From assembly GCA_963974475.1 (NCBI GenBank), contig CAXBCR010000030.1:1-38519 (forward strand): a stretch of 38,519 bases of DNA, written 5' to 3'. Position 1 is the stretch's first letter. Each line of letters begins with the position of its first letter. The notes beneath the pieces are model-generated. The model was not told where the DNA came from and did not search any database. It saw only the letters and a list, made by a program, of their open reading frames with translations. This document shows positions 1-6,891 of this stretch, piece by piece. Source of the DNA: CAJXZP01 sp963974475 (GTDB lineage: Bacteria; Bacteroidota; Bacteroidia; Flavobacteriales_G; Salibacteraceae). The position numbers were made by a program, and so were the translations under genes.

Positions 1-17
1 CGTACTTTGGCAAAGTT
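1..17 (+). repeat. REP-like palindromic repeat, copy 1
   Basis: CGTACTTTGGCAAAGTT contains the odd-centred palindrome ACTTTG-G-CAAAGT. Other direct copies are at 108-124, 3460-3476, 3567-3583, 6951-6967 and 6982-6998. A copy with the opposite centre base is at about 6892-6905. I saw them only in the spacers of the tandem array. Confidence 0.85.
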
Positions 18-107
18 GACCCGAGTTTTAAAATTGAATTACCATTTCCAGAAATGGATTGGGTCAGCAGATAAGAAAACTTCACCAAAGTTAACCGCAG
101 AGCTTAA

Positions 108-124
108 CGTACTTTGGCAAAGTT
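108..124 (+). repeat. REP-like palindromic repeat, copy 2
   Basis: Second CGTACTTTGGCAAAGTT in the spacer of unit 1. It is preceded by a conserved half-motif (TTCACCAAAGTTAA, then GCTTAA) that also precedes the copies at 3567 and 6951. The repeated block is therefore about 44 bp rather than only the 17-mer. Confidence 0.85.
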
Positions 125-251
125 CCCCCGAAAACCAGCCAAATTGAATACAATTTTTAAAAACCAAACCCCTCATCATTTATCCAATAACAATAATTAA
201 AAAAGAGAGCAAAAAGGCATGAGATTAGCCAAAATGATTGCTCCAATCTGA

Positions 252-285
252 AAAACCTATCGAGCGGATAGGTTTTGATTTTTTT
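252..285 (+). terminator. Hairpin terminator upstream of gene A, unit 1
   Basis: A perfect 10-bp stem AAAACCTATC / GATAGGTTTT with loop GAGCG is followed by GA and seven T residues. It lies upstream of the gene A promoter. No gene ends just before it, so it either insulates the unit or ends a short non-coding transcript from the spacer. The same hairpin is in unit 2 with six T residues. Confidence 0.75.
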
Positions 286-310
286 ATTTTAAAATGTTTC
301 TAATCAATGG

Positions 311-339
311 TTGAAATATGAAAAATACGTTTACATTTG
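311..339 (+). promoter_or_regulatory. Promoter of gene A, unit 1
   Basis: TACATTTG at 332-339 matches the Bacteroidota -7 consensus TAnnTTTG. A GTTG-type -33 element ends at 313 with 18 bp between them. It is placed about 35-40 bp upstream of the two gene A start codons. Sequence match only. Confidence 0.55.
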
Positions 340-372
340 GTGCTCACTTAAATAATAACCAATATTAAAACA

Positions 373-2247
373 ATGTACTATGAAGTTGAAAAAACTCATT
401 TTGATGGGGGGGCTAGTGGCTCTCTTCACACACACACACACACACACACACAGGCGCAGCAGCCTAGTTGGGTAGTCAACAATTCGATTGTAAACTTGAC
501 CACAAAGCAAGTCACCTCAAACCCTCTTGCTTCAACTCCCGACAATACCCAAAATGCAGTTTGGGATGTAAATGGAAACCTACAATTTTATGAGGAAGAT
601 GGTTTTATATACAATGCCGTTGGGCAAGTTATGTCTCCTGATGTAGGGATTGGTTATATGGACCCACCAACAACTGGTCATAGTGAATTTATTTTTGTGC
701 CTATTCCTGGTGAATGTGACCGGTGGTATGGAATGACGATGGATAGGATTGATGAAAATTCCTCGTATTACTATAAAAGGGATTTAATCTTATCCTACTC
801 AGTATTGGATGGAAGCTTAAATCAAGGAAATGGAGGGGTGGTGCAAACCTTAAATCAAAATTCGGGATATGGTTATTTAATGAATGCTAATTGGATAGTT
901 ATTAACGAGAAGCGTGATGTCTTGGGATGTAATGATAAGTATCATATCGGAGTATCTCAGTTGCAAAACAATGGGAATAAAAGATATTTGTTTGCAACAG
1001 CTTGTGCGGATTTAATAGTTTTTGAAATTACCCAAAATGGGATTCAAGAGGTGCATACAGGAGAGTTCTCCTATCAAGGGGCAACACCTTTTAGAAGTGA
1101 ATTGGAGATTTCGGAGGATGATTCTAAAATAAGAGTGTCATTTGGCACTATAACCAAAGTTACACGTAATGATGGTACACTTGTGGATGTAGGAGGAATT
1201 GATATTTTTACATTTTCGCGACATTATAGTGGTGATTTACAGTTTTTGCAACATCAGGAAGTAGAGTTGGGTGATCGTTATGGTGATATTTATGTAGTGA
1301 AAGGATTAGAATTTTCTTCCAATGGTAAAGAGCTATACGCCACTTATGTTAAATATAATCGAAATGGAGTTTACTATAATCCTAATGATATGACAATGGG
1401 TTCAAAAATTATTCATTTATCACGAACATTTCTTCCTTTTGGGTTGTTTCCAGAGATTGATTTGGGGGTAGGTAATGAAGGTTTTTCATTGGGAATGATT
1501 GAAAAGGGAATAGGTGATGAAATGTTGTTTATACGCGACAGCTCTATTGGTAGATTTGCAAACGGAAATGATCCGAATAGCTCGTTTAATAATAATTACA
1601 TTTCTCTTGAAACACCAACAACCAACCATACGCCTCTGTGGCCAACTTCCTTTAATGTTTTTAATAGAATAAGGTTGTTGCCTGATCAGGTAGATGGAGA
1701 GGATTTCAATATAACTACCTATAATTCTGATCAGTTTCCAGAAACACTTTATGTATGCGATTTTACAGTACCAGTACACTCTAATTTTCAAACCATTTGG
1801 TCTTTTACCGCCAGAGGAAGTTTTGAAGATGTAATAATAGCAAGTGGAAAAGATGCTCAAATACCAGGGGAAGGGCAGGTAACAGCAAGTTATATAAATG
1901 ACAAAGGATGCGAAATAAACGAAACTTTTTACGTGTTATTATTTCCTGTAGTTCAATTTGGAGCTGATTTCGCGTATGCTACTTCTACCTATGTAAACAG
2001 TAATGGATCTGTTGTTTTAAGTATTGGTGCGAGCCCGTATGCTAATGTTTTAACAGGACATACTTGGATTCTTCAAAAATCTATTTCTAACAGCTGGGTT
2101 ACTGTGAGTACAGTTAACAATACGTATCCAGTATTCACGAACTTAAGTGTAACGGCAACGTATAGGTTGGTTCATGAAGTTTTACCGATACACCAACCAT
2201 TTGAATGTATGTTTAATCAATCAACTAGTCAAATAATAAACCAATAG
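373..2247 (+). CDS. Gene A copy 1: phase-variable surface protein, signal peptide out of frame
   Basis: The long frame from ATG 373 encodes 624 aa, but its first 27 residues (MYYEVEK...HTHTHT) do not form a signal peptide. The overlapping ATG at 380 gives MKLKKLILMGGLVALF, a classic lipophilic signal, in another frame that stops at 475. A (CA)13 tract separates the signal from the mature part, which begins QAQQPSWVV. Losing one CA or gaining two would join the signal to the body. The N-terminal half (VNGNLQFYEEDG, then a VPIPGECDRWYG-like strand) resembles Bacteroidota propeller-type surface proteins, and the C-terminal part looks Ig-like. No T9SS domain is visible at its end. Gene B starts 2 nt after its stop. 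Residues about 120-170 differ strongly from copy 2; the rest is nearly identical. The function is unknown, and the family assignment is weak. Confidence 0.75.
   Translation: MYYEVEKTHFDGGASGSLHTHTHTHTQAQQPSWVVNNSIVNLTTKQVTSNPLASTPDNTQNAVWDVNGNLQFYEEDGFIYNAVGQVMSPDVGIGYMDPPTTGHSEFIFVPIPGECDRWYGMTMDRIDENSSYYYKRDLILSYSVLDGSLNQGNGGVVQTLNQNSGYGYLMNANWIVINEKRDVLGCNDKYHIGVSQLQNNGNKRYLFATACADLIVFEITQNGIQEVHTGEFSYQGATPFRSELEISEDDSKIRVSFGTITKVTRNDGTLVDVGGIDIFTFSRHYSGDLQFLQHQEVELGDRYGDIYVVKGLEFSSNGKELYATYVKYNRNGVYYNPNDMTMGSKIIHLSRTFLPFGLFPEIDLGVGNEGFSLGMIEKGIGDEMLFIRDSSIGRFANGNDPNSSFNNNYISLETPTTNHTPLWPTSFNVFNRIRLLPDQVDGEDFNITTYNSDQFPETLYVCDFTVPVHSNFQTIWSFTARGSFEDVIIASGKDAQIPGEGQVTASYINDKGCEINETFYVLLFPVVQFGADFAYATSTYVNSNGSVVLSIGASPYANVLTGHTWILQKSISNSWVTVSTVNNTYPVFTNLSVTATYRLVHEVLPIHQPFECMFNQSTSQIINQ
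406..412 (+). repeat. G7 tract in gene A signal region, unit 1
   Basis: Seven G residues lie within the signal-peptide codons ATG-GGG-GGG. A gained G would stop the frame from ATG 373 at a TAG right after the tract, and would destroy the hydrophobic core in the frame from ATG 380. It is a possible second slippage site, but shorter than the CA tract. Confidence 0.5.
427..452 (+). repeat. (CA)13 microsatellite, unit 1
   Basis: Thirteen uninterrupted CA dinucleotides lie between the hydrophobic core and the likely cleavage site of gene A. Slippage changes the frame. Counts divisible by three join the signal to the body. Thirteen leaves only the unsignalled frame from ATG 373 open. The remaining class should truncate both frames. 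Unit 2 has the same count. Confidence 0.9.
731..882 (+). other. Variable block of gene A, unit 1
   Basis: This segment (gene A residues about 120-170) diverges sharply from 4189-4343 in unit 2, while sequence before it is identical. After it a few single-base differences continue to about 1009, then the copies match again. It is 152 nt against 155 nt, so the frame is kept. Confidence 0.85.
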
Positions 2248-2249
2248 CC

Positions 2250-3350
2250 ATGAAAAATTTAATCATTAGTATAAGTCTGTTATTTAGCTTGAATACCGTA
2301 ATGGCAAGTTATACGATAACCAGACAAGGACAACTAAACAATTTTCAATTTAATAAAGTAATATATGGAGATTTAATACTCACAACGAGTGTAGGTCAAG
2401 ATAGTTCAAAAATGATTTATGATTTGAGTCCCTTACTTCACGTGGATACCATATTTGGAAGTTTAGGAATTCATCATTCAGCACTCACAAATTTTTCTGG
2501 ATTGCGAAATTTGGTAGTAACCGGAGGGTTATATATTTATGAAAATGAAGGGTTGAAAGACTTATCGACTCTAGATGGGCCAAAAGAAGTGGATGTAATA
2601 CAGATTTTTCAGAACCCCGAGTTAGAGCAGTGTTCGGATTTTTCGATGAGTATTAAGTTTAATAATCTAAAAATACATTTAAACCCTAAGCTAACCAATG
2701 TTAACTTAAGTTTAGCGCAATTGAAACCAACTTTTACAAATACATTTTTCTTTCAATGTACTGAAAATGCTGTGCTCCAATCCATCAGAATAGAGGATTC
2801 ACATAGTTTGGTAAATGATTTTTCGATTGAGTCAAATCCTAGCCTGAAAAATATTCATATGAATTTATCTAAGGATTCATTGTCTGGTTTTAGATTGTTG
2901 GATCTACCCGAATTGGATTCGGTAACGGGTTTCCAAAATGTTCGGTTTGTTCAATTAGTGGATATTAGAAATAATCCCAAAATGTCAAAATTGTGTTTTA
3001 TAAAGCAGATTTTGGAAAAAGATGGTATTGGATTTATAAGGTTAAAGAACAATGGTCAAGGAGCCAATACCGAAGCGGAAGTTTTGAATACCAATTGCAC
3101 CGATTTTAACACCGGAATAGGCGAGGTGAATGGATTTGAAGCCTTAGCACTTTACCCCAACCCCGCACAAAACGAAGTGTACATAACCGCACCGAGTCAG
3201 CGCACGAGCTATTATATTTATGATGTAAGTGGCAAATTAGTACGTCAAGGACTAGTAGAAACGAGCGGTAGAATTGGGTTAGCCACCATATCAAACGGAA
3301 TGTATGTTTTGATGGTAGATAACAAACGTAGCAAGCTGGTGGTTCAGTAA
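2250..3350 (+). CDS. Gene B copy 1: LRR/L-domain-like T9SS surface protein
   Basis: The 366-aa product starts with a signal peptide (MKNLIISISLLFSLNTVMA) and ends with a type A T9SS sorting domain of about 70 residues (ALYPNPAQNEVYI..., YDVSGKLV, NGMYVLMV, final KLVVQ). It should therefore be exported and probably surface-anchored. The middle has short irregular strands with recurring asparagines and leucines (SLGIHHSALTNFSGL, LYIYENEGLKDLSTL, NPKMSKLCF), like a receptor L-domain or LRR-type solenoid. Residues about 115-267 differ strongly from copy 2, while both ends are nearly identical. It starts 2 nt after gene A stops and has no promoter of its own that I can see, so co-transcription and perhaps translational coupling with A are likely. 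The ligand is unknown. Confidence 0.85.
   Translation: MKNLIISISLLFSLNTVMASYTITRQGQLNNFQFNKVIYGDLILTTSVGQDSSKMIYDLSPLLHVDTIFGSLGIHHSALTNFSGLRNLVVTGGLYIYENEGLKDLSTLDGPKEVDVIQIFQNPELEQCSDFSMSIKFNNLKIHLNPKLTNVNLSLAQLKPTFTNTFFFQCTENAVLQSIRIEDSHSLVNDFSIESNPSLKNIHMNLSKDSLSGFRLLDLPELDSVTGFQNVRFVQLVDIRNNPKMSKLCFIKQILEKDGIGFIRLKNNGQGANTEAEVLNTNCTDFNTGIGEVNGFEALALYPNPAQNEVYITAPSQRTSYYIYDVSGKLVRQGLVETSGRIGLATISNGMYVLMVDNKRSKLVVQ
2594..3050 (+). other. Variable block of gene B, unit 1
   Basis: This 457-bp segment covers the central LRR-like part. It aligns to 6055-6511 with equal length but heavy divergence. The sequence on both sides appears identical except two single-base differences just upstream (about 2527 and 2566). 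The edges are abrupt, ending at AATGGTCAAGGAGCC, which is shared from 3051 onward. Confidence 0.85.
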
Positions 3351-3373
3351 AAAAAGTTTGAATTAATAATGGG

Positions 3374-3415
3374 ATAGCCGTGTTCTTGCTTCATGCAAAT
3401 TCACGGCTATTTTTT
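3374..3415 (+). terminator. Terminator after gene B, unit 1
   Basis: A perfect 9-bp stem ATAGCCGTG / CACGGCTAT with a 19-nt loop is followed by a run of six T residues. It lies 23 bp after the gene B stop and is repeated identically after copy 2. Confidence 0.8.
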
Positions 3416-3459
3416 GGCAGAGCCCAACGCAACCTTCCTAAAGTTAAAACCAGAGCAAA

Positions 3460-3476
3460 CGTACTTTGGCAAAGTT
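3460..3476 (+). repeat. REP-like palindromic repeat, copy 3
   Basis: CGTACTTTGGCAAAGTT marks the start of unit 2, 3459 bp after the equivalent copy at position 1. It is preceded by AACCAGAGCAAA, similar to the sequence before the copy at 6982. Confidence 0.85.
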
Positions 3477-3566
3477 GCCCCGAGTTTTAAAATTGAATTA
3501 CCATTTCCAGAAATGGATTAGGTTAGCAGATAAGAAAACTTCACCAAAGTTAAACGCAAAGCTTAA

Positions 3567-3583
3567 CGTACTTTGGCAAAGTT
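3567..3583 (+). repeat. REP-like palindromic repeat, copy 4
   Basis: Equivalent of the copy at 108-124, with the same upstream half-motif TTCACCAAAGTTAA. Confidence 0.85.
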
Positions 3584-3710
3584 CCTCCGAAAACCAGCCA
3601 AATTGAATCCAATTTTTCGAAACCAAATCCCTCATTATTTACCCAATAGCAATAATTAAAAAAGAGAGTAAAAAAGCACGAGATTAGCCAAAAAGATTGC
3701 TCCAATCTGA

Positions 3711-3743
3711 AAAACCTATCGAGCGGATAGGTTTTGATTTTTT
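3711..3743 (+). terminator. Hairpin terminator upstream of gene A, unit 2
   Basis: Same AAAACCTATC / GATAGGTTTT stem and GAGCG loop as in unit 1, followed by GA and six T residues. The one-base difference in the T-run changes the offset between units from 3459 to 3458. Confidence 0.75.
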
Positions 3744-3768
3744 ATTTTAAAATGTTTCTAATCAATGG

Positions 3769-3797
3769 TTGAAATATGAAAAATACGTTTACATTTG
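3769..3797 (+). promoter_or_regulatory. Promoter of gene A, unit 2
   Basis: TACATTTG at 3790-3797 with a TTG element at 3769-3771 and 18 bp between. The sequence is identical to the unit 1 promoter, so both units should be transcribed under the same control. Confidence 0.55.
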
Positions 3798-3830
3798 GTG
3801 CTCACTTAAATAATAACCAATATTAAAACA

Positions 3831-5708
3831 ATGTACTATGAAGTTGAAAAAACTCATTTTGATGGGGGGGCTAGTGGCTCTCTTCACACACACACACACA
3901 CACACACACAGGCGCAGCAGCCTAGTTGGGTAGTCAACAATTCGATTGTAAACTTGACCACAAAGCAAGTCACCTCAAACCCTCTTGCTTCAACTCCCGA
4001 CAATACCCAAAATGCAGTTTGGGATGTAAATGGAAACCTACAATTTTATGAGGAAGATGGTTTTATATACAATGCCGTTGGGCAAGTTATGTCTCCTGAT
4101 GTAGGGATTGGTTATATGGACCCACCAACAACTGGTCATAGTGAATTTATTTTTGTGCCTATTCCTGGTGAATGTGACCGGTGGTATGGGATTACCTTGG
4201 ATAGAAATTATCATGATGCAGGATATTTGCAAAAAGGGACGTTAATTCTTTCATATTCAGTATTGGATGGTAGTTTAAATCAGGGGTCGGGGGGAGTTAT
4301 TCCAACTCCCAATTATAATAGTTTACATCATGGCTTTCTTCGAAATGCTAATTGGATAGTCATTAACGAGAAGCGTGATGTCTTGGGATGTAATGATAAG
4401 TATCATATCGGTGTATCTCAGTTGCAAACCAATGGGAATAAAAGATATTTGTTTGCCACAGCTTGTTCGGATTTAATAGTTTTTGAAATTACCCAAAATG
4501 GGATTCAAGAGGTGCATACAGGAGAGTTCTCCTATCAAGGGGCAACACCTTTTAGAAGTGAATTGGAGATTTCGGAGGATGATTCTAAAATAAGAGTGTC
4601 ATTTGGCACTATAACCAAAGTTACACGTAATGATGGTACACTTGTGGATGTAGGAGGAATTGATATTTTTACATTTTCGCGACATTATAGTGGTGATTTA
4701 CAGTTTTTGCAACATCAGGAAGTAGAGTTGGGTGATCGTTATGGTGATATTTATGTAGTGAAAGGATTAGAATTTTCTTCCAATGGTAAAGAGCTATACG
4801 CCACTTATGTTAAATATAATCGAAATGGAGTTTACTATAATCCTAATGATATGACAATGGGTTCAAAAATTATTCATTTATCACGAACATTTCTTCCTTT
4901 TGGGTTGTTTCCAGAGATTGATTTGGGGGTAGGTAATGAAGGTTTTTCATTGGGAATGATTGAAAAGGGAATAGGTGATGAAATGTTGTTTATACGCGAC
5001 AGCTCTATTGGTAGATTTGCAAACGGAAATGATCCGAATAGCTCGTTTAATAATAATTACATTTCTCTTGAAACACCAACAACCAACCATACGCCTCTGT
5101 GGCCAACTTCCTTTAATGTTTTTAATAGAATAAGGTTGTTGCCTGATCAGGTAGATGGAGAGGATTTCAATATAACTACCTATAATTCTGATCAGTTTCC
5201 AGAAACACTTTATGTATGCGATTTTACAGTACCAGTACACTCTAATTTTCAAACCATTTGGTCTTTTACCGCCAGAGGAAGTTTTGAAGATGTAATAATA
5301 GCAAGTGGAAAAGATGCTCAAATACCAGGGGAAGGGCAGGTAACAGCAAGTTATATAAATGACAAAGGATGCGAAATAAACGAAACTTTTTACGTGTTAT
5401 TATTTCCTGTAGTTCAATTTGGAGCTGATTTCGCGTATGCTACTTCTACCTATGTAAACAGTAATGGATCTGTTGTTTTAAGTATTGGTGCGAGCCCGTA
5501 TGCTAATGTTTTAACAGGACATACTTGGATTCTTCAAAAATCTATTTCTAACAGCTGGGTTACTGTGAGTACAGTTAACAATACGTATCCAGTATTCACG
5601 AACTTAAGTGTAACGGCAACGTATAGGTTGGTTCATGAAGTTTTACCGATACACCAACCATTTGAATGTATGTTTAATCAATCAACTAGTCAAATAATAA
5701 ACCAATAG
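3831..5708 (+). CDS. Gene A copy 2: phase-variable surface protein, signal peptide out of frame
   Basis: The 625-aa frame from ATG 3831 is a near-copy of gene A in unit 1. It has the same unsignalled N-terminus and the same competing signal-peptide start at ATG 3838. The CA tract again has 13 units, so the secretion signal is out of frame here too. The protein matches copy 1 from about residue 214 to the end and over the first ~119 residues. Residues about 120-171 differ (for example GITLDRNYHDAGY against GMTMDRIDENSSYY), and a few single substitutions follow (QLQTN, ACSDL). It is one codon longer because of the variable block. Gene B copy 2 begins 2 nt downstream. The function is unknown. 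Confidence 0.75.
   Translation: MYYEVEKTHFDGGASGSLHTHTHTHTQAQQPSWVVNNSIVNLTTKQVTSNPLASTPDNTQNAVWDVNGNLQFYEEDGFIYNAVGQVMSPDVGIGYMDPPTTGHSEFIFVPIPGECDRWYGITLDRNYHDAGYLQKGTLILSYSVLDGSLNQGSGGVIPTPNYNSLHHGFLRNANWIVINEKRDVLGCNDKYHIGVSQLQTNGNKRYLFATACSDLIVFEITQNGIQEVHTGEFSYQGATPFRSELEISEDDSKIRVSFGTITKVTRNDGTLVDVGGIDIFTFSRHYSGDLQFLQHQEVELGDRYGDIYVVKGLEFSSNGKELYATYVKYNRNGVYYNPNDMTMGSKIIHLSRTFLPFGLFPEIDLGVGNEGFSLGMIEKGIGDEMLFIRDSSIGRFANGNDPNSSFNNNYISLETPTTNHTPLWPTSFNVFNRIRLLPDQVDGEDFNITTYNSDQFPETLYVCDFTVPVHSNFQTIWSFTARGSFEDVIIASGKDAQIPGEGQVTASYINDKGCEINETFYVLLFPVVQFGADFAYATSTYVNSNGSVVLSIGASPYANVLTGHTWILQKSISNSWVTVSTVNNTYPVFTNLSVTATYRLVHEVLPIHQPFECMFNQSTSQIINQ
3838..3933 (+). other. Out-of-frame signal-peptide leader of gene A, unit 2
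   Basis: Second copy of the 31-codon frame MKLKKLILMGGLVALF plus a TH repeat, stopping at 3931-3933. As in unit 1, removal of one CA would fuse it to the main frame. Confidence 0.8.
3885..3910 (+). repeat. (CA)13 microsatellite, unit 2
   Basis: Thirteen CA units, the same count and flanks as unit 1, preceded by the same G7 tract at 3864-3870. Confidence 0.9.
4189..4343 (+). other. Variable block of gene A, unit 2
   Basis: 155-nt counterpart of 731-882, strongly different in sequence. The flanks CGGTGGTATGG and AATGCTAATTGGATAGT are shared. Confidence 0.85.
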
Positions 5709-5710
5709 CC

Positions 5711-6811
5711 ATGAAAAATTTAATCATTAGTATAAGTCTGTTATTTAGCTTGAATACCGTAATGGCAAGTTATACGATAACCAGACAAGGACAACTAAAC
5801 AATTTTCAATTTAATAAAGTAATATATGGAGATTTAATACTCACAACGAGTGTAGGTCAAGATAGTTCAAAAATGATTTATGATTTGAGTCCCTTACTTC
5901 ACGTGGATACCATATTTGGAAGTTTAGGAATTCATCATTCAGCACTCACAAATTTTTCTGGATTGCGAAATTTGGTAGTAACCGGAGGGCTATATATTTA
6001 TGAAAATGAAGGGTTGAAAGACTTATCTACTCTAGATGGGCCAAAAGAAGTGGAATCAATTAAAATATATCAAAACCCTAAATTGAAGACATGCTCCACT
6101 TTTTCATATAAATTAACTTGCGACTATATAAGGATTTACGAGAACCAAAGTTTGGAATTGGTGGATTTGAAGTTGGATTCATTCACAGTTACTTGGAGAG
6201 GTACCTATTCAATTACTGTTAGTAAAAATACAATATTGAAAAATATTAGGGTCTCAGAATATACTGGTAAACTAAGGTCTCTTACCATTTTGGAAAATGA
6301 TAGTTTAACTAGTATTCATGTAAATACCATAAGTGATTCTTTAGCGGGAATTTTTATTTGGCTGTCACCATTGCTAAAAAATGTAACAGGTTTTTCAAAT
6401 GTGAAATATGTTTATAGAGTTGACGTGAACTCAAACCCAAGTTTGAAAAAGTTATGTTTTTTAAAACAAATTTTGGAAAAAGAAGGAATTGGTTATTTGA
6501 GCCTATTTGCAAATGGTCAAGGAGCCAATACCGAAGCGGAAGTTTTGAATACCAATTGCACCGATTTTAACACCGGAATAGGCGAGGTGAATGGATTTGA
6601 AGCCTTAGCACTTTACCCCAACCCCGCACAAAACGAAGTGTACATAACCGCACCGAGTCAGCGCACGAGCTATTATATTTATGATGTAAGTGGCAAATTA
6701 GTACGTCAAGGACTAGTAGAAACGAGCGGTAGAATTGGGTTAGCCACCATATCAAACGGAATGTATGTTTTGATGGTAGATAACAAACGTAGCAAGCTGG
6801 TGGTTCAGTAA
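5711..6811 (+). CDS. Gene B copy 2: LRR/L-domain-like T9SS surface protein
   Basis: This 366-aa protein has the same length as copy 1. The N-terminal ~114 residues, including the signal peptide, match copy 1. The C-terminal ~99 residues, including the type A T9SS sorting domain, also match. The middle has the same strand pattern but different residues: IKIYQNPKLKTCSTF, IRIYENQSLELVDL and NPSLKKLCFLKQILEKEG replace the copy 1 versions. Structural positions such as YENxxL, VTGF.NV and LCF.KQILEK are kept while many others change. That is what a repeat-solenoid binding protein with a diversified surface would show. Predicted role: exported surface binding or recognition protein. No partner can be named. 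Confidence 0.85.
   Translation: MKNLIISISLLFSLNTVMASYTITRQGQLNNFQFNKVIYGDLILTTSVGQDSSKMIYDLSPLLHVDTIFGSLGIHHSALTNFSGLRNLVVTGGLYIYENEGLKDLSTLDGPKEVESIKIYQNPKLKTCSTFSYKLTCDYIRIYENQSLELVDLKLDSFTVTWRGTYSITVSKNTILKNIRVSEYTGKLRSLTILENDSLTSIHVNTISDSLAGIFIWLSPLLKNVTGFSNVKYVYRVDVNSNPSLKKLCFLKQILEKEGIGYLSLFANGQGANTEAEVLNTNCTDFNTGIGEVNGFEALALYPNPAQNEVYITAPSQRTSYYIYDVSGKLVRQGLVETSGRIGLATISNGMYVLMVDNKRSKLVVQ
6055..6511 (+). other. Variable block of gene B, unit 2
   Basis: 457-bp counterpart of 2594-3050. It is heavily diverged yet equal in length and fully open, flanked by sequence that appears identical between units. Confidence 0.85.
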
Positions 6812-6834
6812 AAAAAGTTTGAATTAATAATGGG

Positions 6835-6876
6835 ATAGCCGTGTTCTTGCTTCATGCAAATTCACGGCTATTTTTT
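6835..6876 (+). terminator. Terminator after gene B, unit 2
   Basis: Same ATAGCCGTG / CACGGCTAT stem and T-run as in unit 1. Confidence 0.8.
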
Positions 6877-6891
6877 GGCAGAGCCCAACGA

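Larger units (their letters stand above)
1..372. repeat. Spacer and leader of tandem unit 1
   Basis: This gene-free leader is repeated at 3460-3830. It starts with the 17-mer CGTACTTTGGCAAAGTT, which recurs at 108-124. A small hairpin lies at about 46-61 (CCATTT / AAATGG arms). Further on are a GATTG-CTC-CAATC hairpin, a strong terminator hairpin (252-285) and a promoter (311-339). The first ~230 bp differ from copy 2 at scattered positions, while the part closest to gene A looks identical apart from one T in a T-run. The window opens exactly at the repeat, so further units may lie upstream. Confidence 0.85.
380..475 (+). other. Out-of-frame signal-peptide leader of gene A, unit 1
   Basis: ATG 380 opens a 31-codon frame with a KLKK n-region, an LILMGGLVALF hydrophobic core and a THTHTH stretch encoded by the CA repeat. 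It then runs into a stop at 473-475. With one CA unit fewer, the same start reads THTHTHTQAQQPSWVV into the long frame, with a plausible cleavage after TQA. This is the expected start of the secreted form. Confidence 0.8.
3416..3830. repeat. Spacer and leader of tandem unit 2
   Basis: Gene-free spacer between the units. It has REP-like repeats at 3460-3476 and 3567-3583, then the same hairpins and promoter as the unit 1 leader. Scattered substitutions relative to unit 1 are confined to roughly 3478-3690. No coding potential is seen. Confidence 0.85.

Noticed and set aside
373..475. Gene A frame break treated as a plain sequencing error
   Set aside because: The same state occurs in both units and the break lies exactly at a long dinucleotide tract, so slippage biology is the simpler reading. 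Miscounting of the tract remains possible and should be checked.
1486..1860. Minus-strand 124-codon open frame, repeated at 4947-5321
   Set aside because: It lies wholly inside gene A in both units. It is identical only because the underlying DNA is identical. It has no promoter and an implausible composition.
3106..3294. Minus-strand open frame within the gene B sorting-domain region, repeated at 6567-6755
   Set aside because: Shadow of the conserved T9SS domain codons.
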